A DNA stretch of 34,395 nucleotides from Ignavibacteriales bacterium (GTDB lineage: Bacteria > Bacteroidota > Ignavibacteria > Ignavibacteriales > Ignavibacteriaceae): contig JACPGF010000125.1 of NCBI GenBank assembly GCA_016182615.1, positions 1 through 34,395 of the forward strand, read 5' to 3'. Below the pieces are notes generated by a model. It saw nothing but the letters and a program-made list of their open reading frames with translations, had not been told where the DNA came from and did no database searches. Positions within the stretch are counted from its first letter, which is position 1. Each line of letters begins with the position of its first letter. The translations under genes and the position numbers were made by a program. Shown one piece after another: positions 33,976 through 34,395 of the stretch.

Positions 33976-34395
33976 TCAGTCTCTTCTCTCAGCCTGATCA
34001 TCCGGAGTAATTGCGAGGCTCTTTTTAAGCAAGTGTAATGCATCTTGCGGAAACTGCATGGATAATACGCCTAATGATGCCATAATGTAATCGTTGTCGA
34101 TTAATATATGTGCGTTGTTTTTTGGGAATAACTCCTGACCCTTGCCGTGTAACGCCACTTTTTTTAGTATTGCAATTCTTTCAGGCAAACGGGTTAAAGC
34201 GCCGCCTGTGCCGATAATAAATTTTACATTGGTCAAGTCCTTGCCCTCGGCAATTGTTTTCTTGCCAGGCATAACGTAAAGGCTGCGTGTTGTTCCGGCA
34301 TGCCGTTCTAAGGCGGTTAATACTGCCTCGGTGGTCAATCTTTCGATAAATTGTTTCTCTCTTTCTGTTTCAGGTATCGCCTTAGAGTTTTTTAT
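33976..34395 (-). CDS. GlmL/MutL-family B12-mutase accessory protein, partial
   Basis: The frame is open to the window edge, encoding at least 139 residues of the C-terminal part; the upstream start is outside. An apparent TTG start at 34338 is internal, because the frame continues as PETEREKQFIERL. The segment VKFIIGTGGALTRLPERIAILKK and HILIDNDYIMASLGVLSMQFPQDALHLLKKSL are typical of the GlmL/MutL family, an ASKHA-like ATPase fold associated with adenosylcobalamin mutases such as glutamate mutase and D-ornithine aminomutase. It is followed directly by orr, so the mutase genes (oraS, oraE) are expected further upstream, outside this window. Confidence 0.9.
   Translation of the reverse strand: MKNSKAIPETEREKQFIERLTTEAVLTALERHAGTTRSLYVMPGKKTIAEGKDLTNVKFIIGTGGALTRLPERIAILKKVALHGKGQELFPKNNAHILIDNDYIMASLGVLSMQFPQDALHLLKKSLAITPDDQAERRD

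Noticed and set aside
34336-34338. TTG as true start of the GlmL/MutL gene
   Set aside because: The frame stays open to the window edge and the family protein is much longer, so this is an internal codon.

Overview
The window looks like a chromosomal segment of a moderately AT-rich Bacteroidota/Chlorobiota-type bacterium, most likely an Ignavibacteria relative. The evidence is a TonB-dependent receptor with a carboxypeptidase-like N-terminal domain, a secreted propeller protein ending in a type IX secretion sorting domain with the NPFNPST motif, a short-Q-loop CydA, and an ornithine racemase beside a GlmL/MutL-type gene. The placement is inferred from gene content only. I see no tRNA, rRNA, CRISPR array, intact insertion sequence or phage gene.

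Layout. (1) 0.3-5.0 kb, plus strand: an envelope-stress-like operon with a Spy/CpxP-like lipoprotein, a TonB-dependent receptor, an OmpR-type response regulator and a CpxA-like kinase. The regulator is broken by a -1 frameshift at a perfect A-AAA-AAC slippery heptamer, and GTTACA repeats lie upstream of the first gene. (2) 5.2-8.1 kb, plus: an aldo/keto reductase and an unusual fusion of a cyclic-nucleotide-binding domain with a full aspartate ammonia-lyase. (3) 8.4-10.5 kb, minus: a 14-repeat propeller protein. (4) 11.1-13.2 kb, plus: an ABC exporter pair, separated from cydAB (13.3-15.8 kb, minus) by a long inverted repeat. (5) 16.2-19.3 kb, minus: a barrel-like protein, a FecR/TPR-like secreted protein and a small helical protein. 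(6) 19.6-21.0 kb, minus: a GyrI-like protein and a nagB pseudogene that has lost its catalytic-Asp region. (7) 21.4-22.6 kb, plus: an orphan PAS histidine kinase. (8) 22.7-28.6 kb, minus: a frameshifted small gene, a secreted PHP phosphoesterase, a fucose-isomerase-like protein and two overlapping GT-B glycosyltransferases. (9) 28.8-32.5 kb, plus: a partner-switching module made of a THI5-like binding protein, a Cache-HAMP-PP2C-HATPase protein and a STAS protein. (10) 32.9-34.4 kb, minus: ornithine racemase and the C-terminal part of a GlmL/MutL protein that runs off the window.

The best candidates for something new are the binding-protein/phosphatase-kinase/STAS module, the cNMP-domain/aspartase fusion, the possible programmed frameshift in the response regulator, and several structured intergenic elements (13219-13339, 19388-19460, 23137-23196, 32711-32807). 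Two single-base lesions lie in short A runs and may be sequencing errors. The nagB deletion of about 38 nt cannot be explained that way.
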